Origin: Pollutimonas sp. M17
GTDB taxonomy: Bacteria; Pseudomonadota; Gammaproteobacteria; Burkholderiales; Burkholderiaceae_B
Direction: 5' to 3'
Assembly (NCBI RefSeq): GCF_025836975.1
Contig: NZ_CP107548.1
Coordinates: 1,984,001-2,048,000, forward strand
Length of the DNA stretch: 64,000 nucleotides
A program made the position numbers and the translations under genes. Under the pieces are notes generated by a model. The model was not told where the DNA came from, made no database searches, and saw only the letters and a program-made list of their open reading frames with translations. Of this stretch, positions 63,365-64,000 are shown piece by piece (within the stretch, counting starts at the first letter, position 1; each line of letters begins with the position of its first letter).

Positions 63365-64000
63365 TAGACCGATTGATCGCCTTTCTGGTGTTGTGCATCG
63401 TCCTGGGCGCGCCATTCGGCCTGACCCTGGTGCTGACCAGCGATGTATTGCTGAATTTCGTATTCTTCTACCCGCTGTTCATGTCGGGCATCTGGATGGC
63501 GGGCGGCCTGTACTTCTGGCTGCACTGGGAGCGCAAGTGGAACTGGCGCCCCTATCGCCCGCCGCAGTTTCCCGACCAGCCGCTGATCACCATCCTGATC
63601 CCCTGCTACAACGAGCAGGATCATGGCGAGCAGACCATACTGGCGGCCCTGGGGCAGGAGTATCCCAACATCGAAGTCATCGCCGTCAATGACGGCTCCA
63701 CCGATGGCACGGCCGTGATGTTCGATAAGCTGACGGCCCTGCATCCCCGCTTGCGCGTCATCCACCTGGCCCAGAACCAGGGCAAGGCCATGGCATTGCG
63801 GATGGGCGCCATGGCGGCCCGCAGCGAATACCTGGTCTGCATCGACGGCGACGCCCTCCTGGATCCGGATGCCGTCAGCTATCTGGTTGCGCCGCTGATC
63901 AACAACCCGCGCGTCGGCGCCGTGACCGGCAACCCCCGGGTCCGCACGCGCTCCACGCTGATCGGCCGCATCCAGGTCGGCGAATTTTCCTCCATCATCG
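63361..64000 (+). CDS. pgaC: Poly-beta-1,6-GlcNAc synthase PgaC (BpsC), C-terminus cut by window edge
   Basis: The visible 213 residues contain two N-terminal membrane helices ([19 protein letters not shown] and [19 protein letters not shown]) and the start of the GT2 domain: [23 protein letters not shown] and [16 protein letters not shown] with the expected Asp residues, then [25 protein letters not shown]. It polymerises UDP-GlcNAc at the inner membrane. Its ATG overlaps the pgaB stop (ATGA). The later QxxRW region and any pgaD lie outside the window. Confidence 0.94.
   Translation, partial: MIDRLIAFLVLCIVLGAPFGLTLVLTSDVLLNFVFFYPLFMSGIWMAGGLYFWLHWERKWNWRPYRPPQFPDQPLITILIPCYNEQDHGEQTILAALGQEYPNIEVIAVNDGSTDGTAVMFDKLTALHPRLRVIHLAQNQGKAMALRMGAMAARSEYLVCIDGDALLDPDAVSYLVAPLINNPRVGAVTGNPRVRTRSTLIGRIQVGEFSSII

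Overview
The window looks like chromosomal DNA of a high-GC betaproteobacterium of the family Alcaligenaceae (the Bordetella / Achromobacter / Pusillimonas neighbourhood). The evidence is two Bug-type (TctC) periplasmic receptors, an imuA-imuB-dnaE2 mutasome, a Bordetella-like poly-N-acetylglucosamine (bps/pga) locus and a nadQ-nadC pair. No insertion sequence, integrase, phage gene or CRISPR array was seen.

Layout. 1-1631: rph (cut by the window edge) diverges from yicC. 1678-8095: a tightly overlapping eight-gene leftward operon encodes a Zn/Mn-family metal ABC importer with two solute-binding-like proteins, a DUF6162-like protein, a small secreted protein with a predicted N-terminal histidine, a membrane-anchored protein and a PepSY protein. 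8392-12433: Bug receptor, nadC, a NadQ-type regulator and an AI-2E-family permease, all leftward, with two related palindromes upstream of nadC. 12521-13977: a hotdog thioesterase and an exported purine-nucleosidase-like protein. 14031-21211: an RND efflux operon with a divergent LysR gene. 21319-23244: UDP-glucose dehydrogenase and a DUF421 membrane protein. 23219-30185: a leftward stress-type group with an unusual ABC exporter / histidine-kinase ATPase / receiver fusion, topoisomerase IB, hemerythrin, a BrkB-type membrane protein, DUF4142 and a cupin. 30313-34797: an MFS carrier, LysR, tartrate/malate-type dehydrogenase and Bug receptor, closed by a clear terminator. 35071-38211: a penicillin-binding-protein-7-type peptidase, an NRDE protein, a small exported protein and an esterase containing a nine-base homopolymer. 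38303-44109: a near-consensus LexA box, imuA-imuB-dnaE2 and yqeY. 44188-47954: a lipoprotein, an old-yellow-enzyme reductase and a two-gene TrkA/TrkH potassium uptake system.

The most interesting region is 47969-58086. A LuxR-type regulator with a poorly conserved receiver diverges from a complete NHLM-type peptide export operon: an NHLP leader precursor, a HlyD-like adaptor, a C39 peptidase/ABC transporter, a second ABC transporter and a TolC-like channel. Three small opposing genes follow. They encode near-identical Nif11-like leaders ending in Gly-Gly and carrying different, short, cysteine-free, partly basic tails. No RiPP modification enzyme is visible. The peptide genes lie in visibly AT-richer DNA, share duplicated upstream sequence, and are interrupted by a 36-bp relic matching the 3' end of the TolC-like gene, which points to local duplication. 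A tRNA-Pro(GGG) gene and terminator follow. The window ends in pgaA-pgaB-pgaC (exopolysaccharide synthesis), with pgaC cut by the edge.

Identifications come from reading motifs, not from database searches. Start codons are chosen from visible ribosome-binding sites, overlaps and signal peptides.
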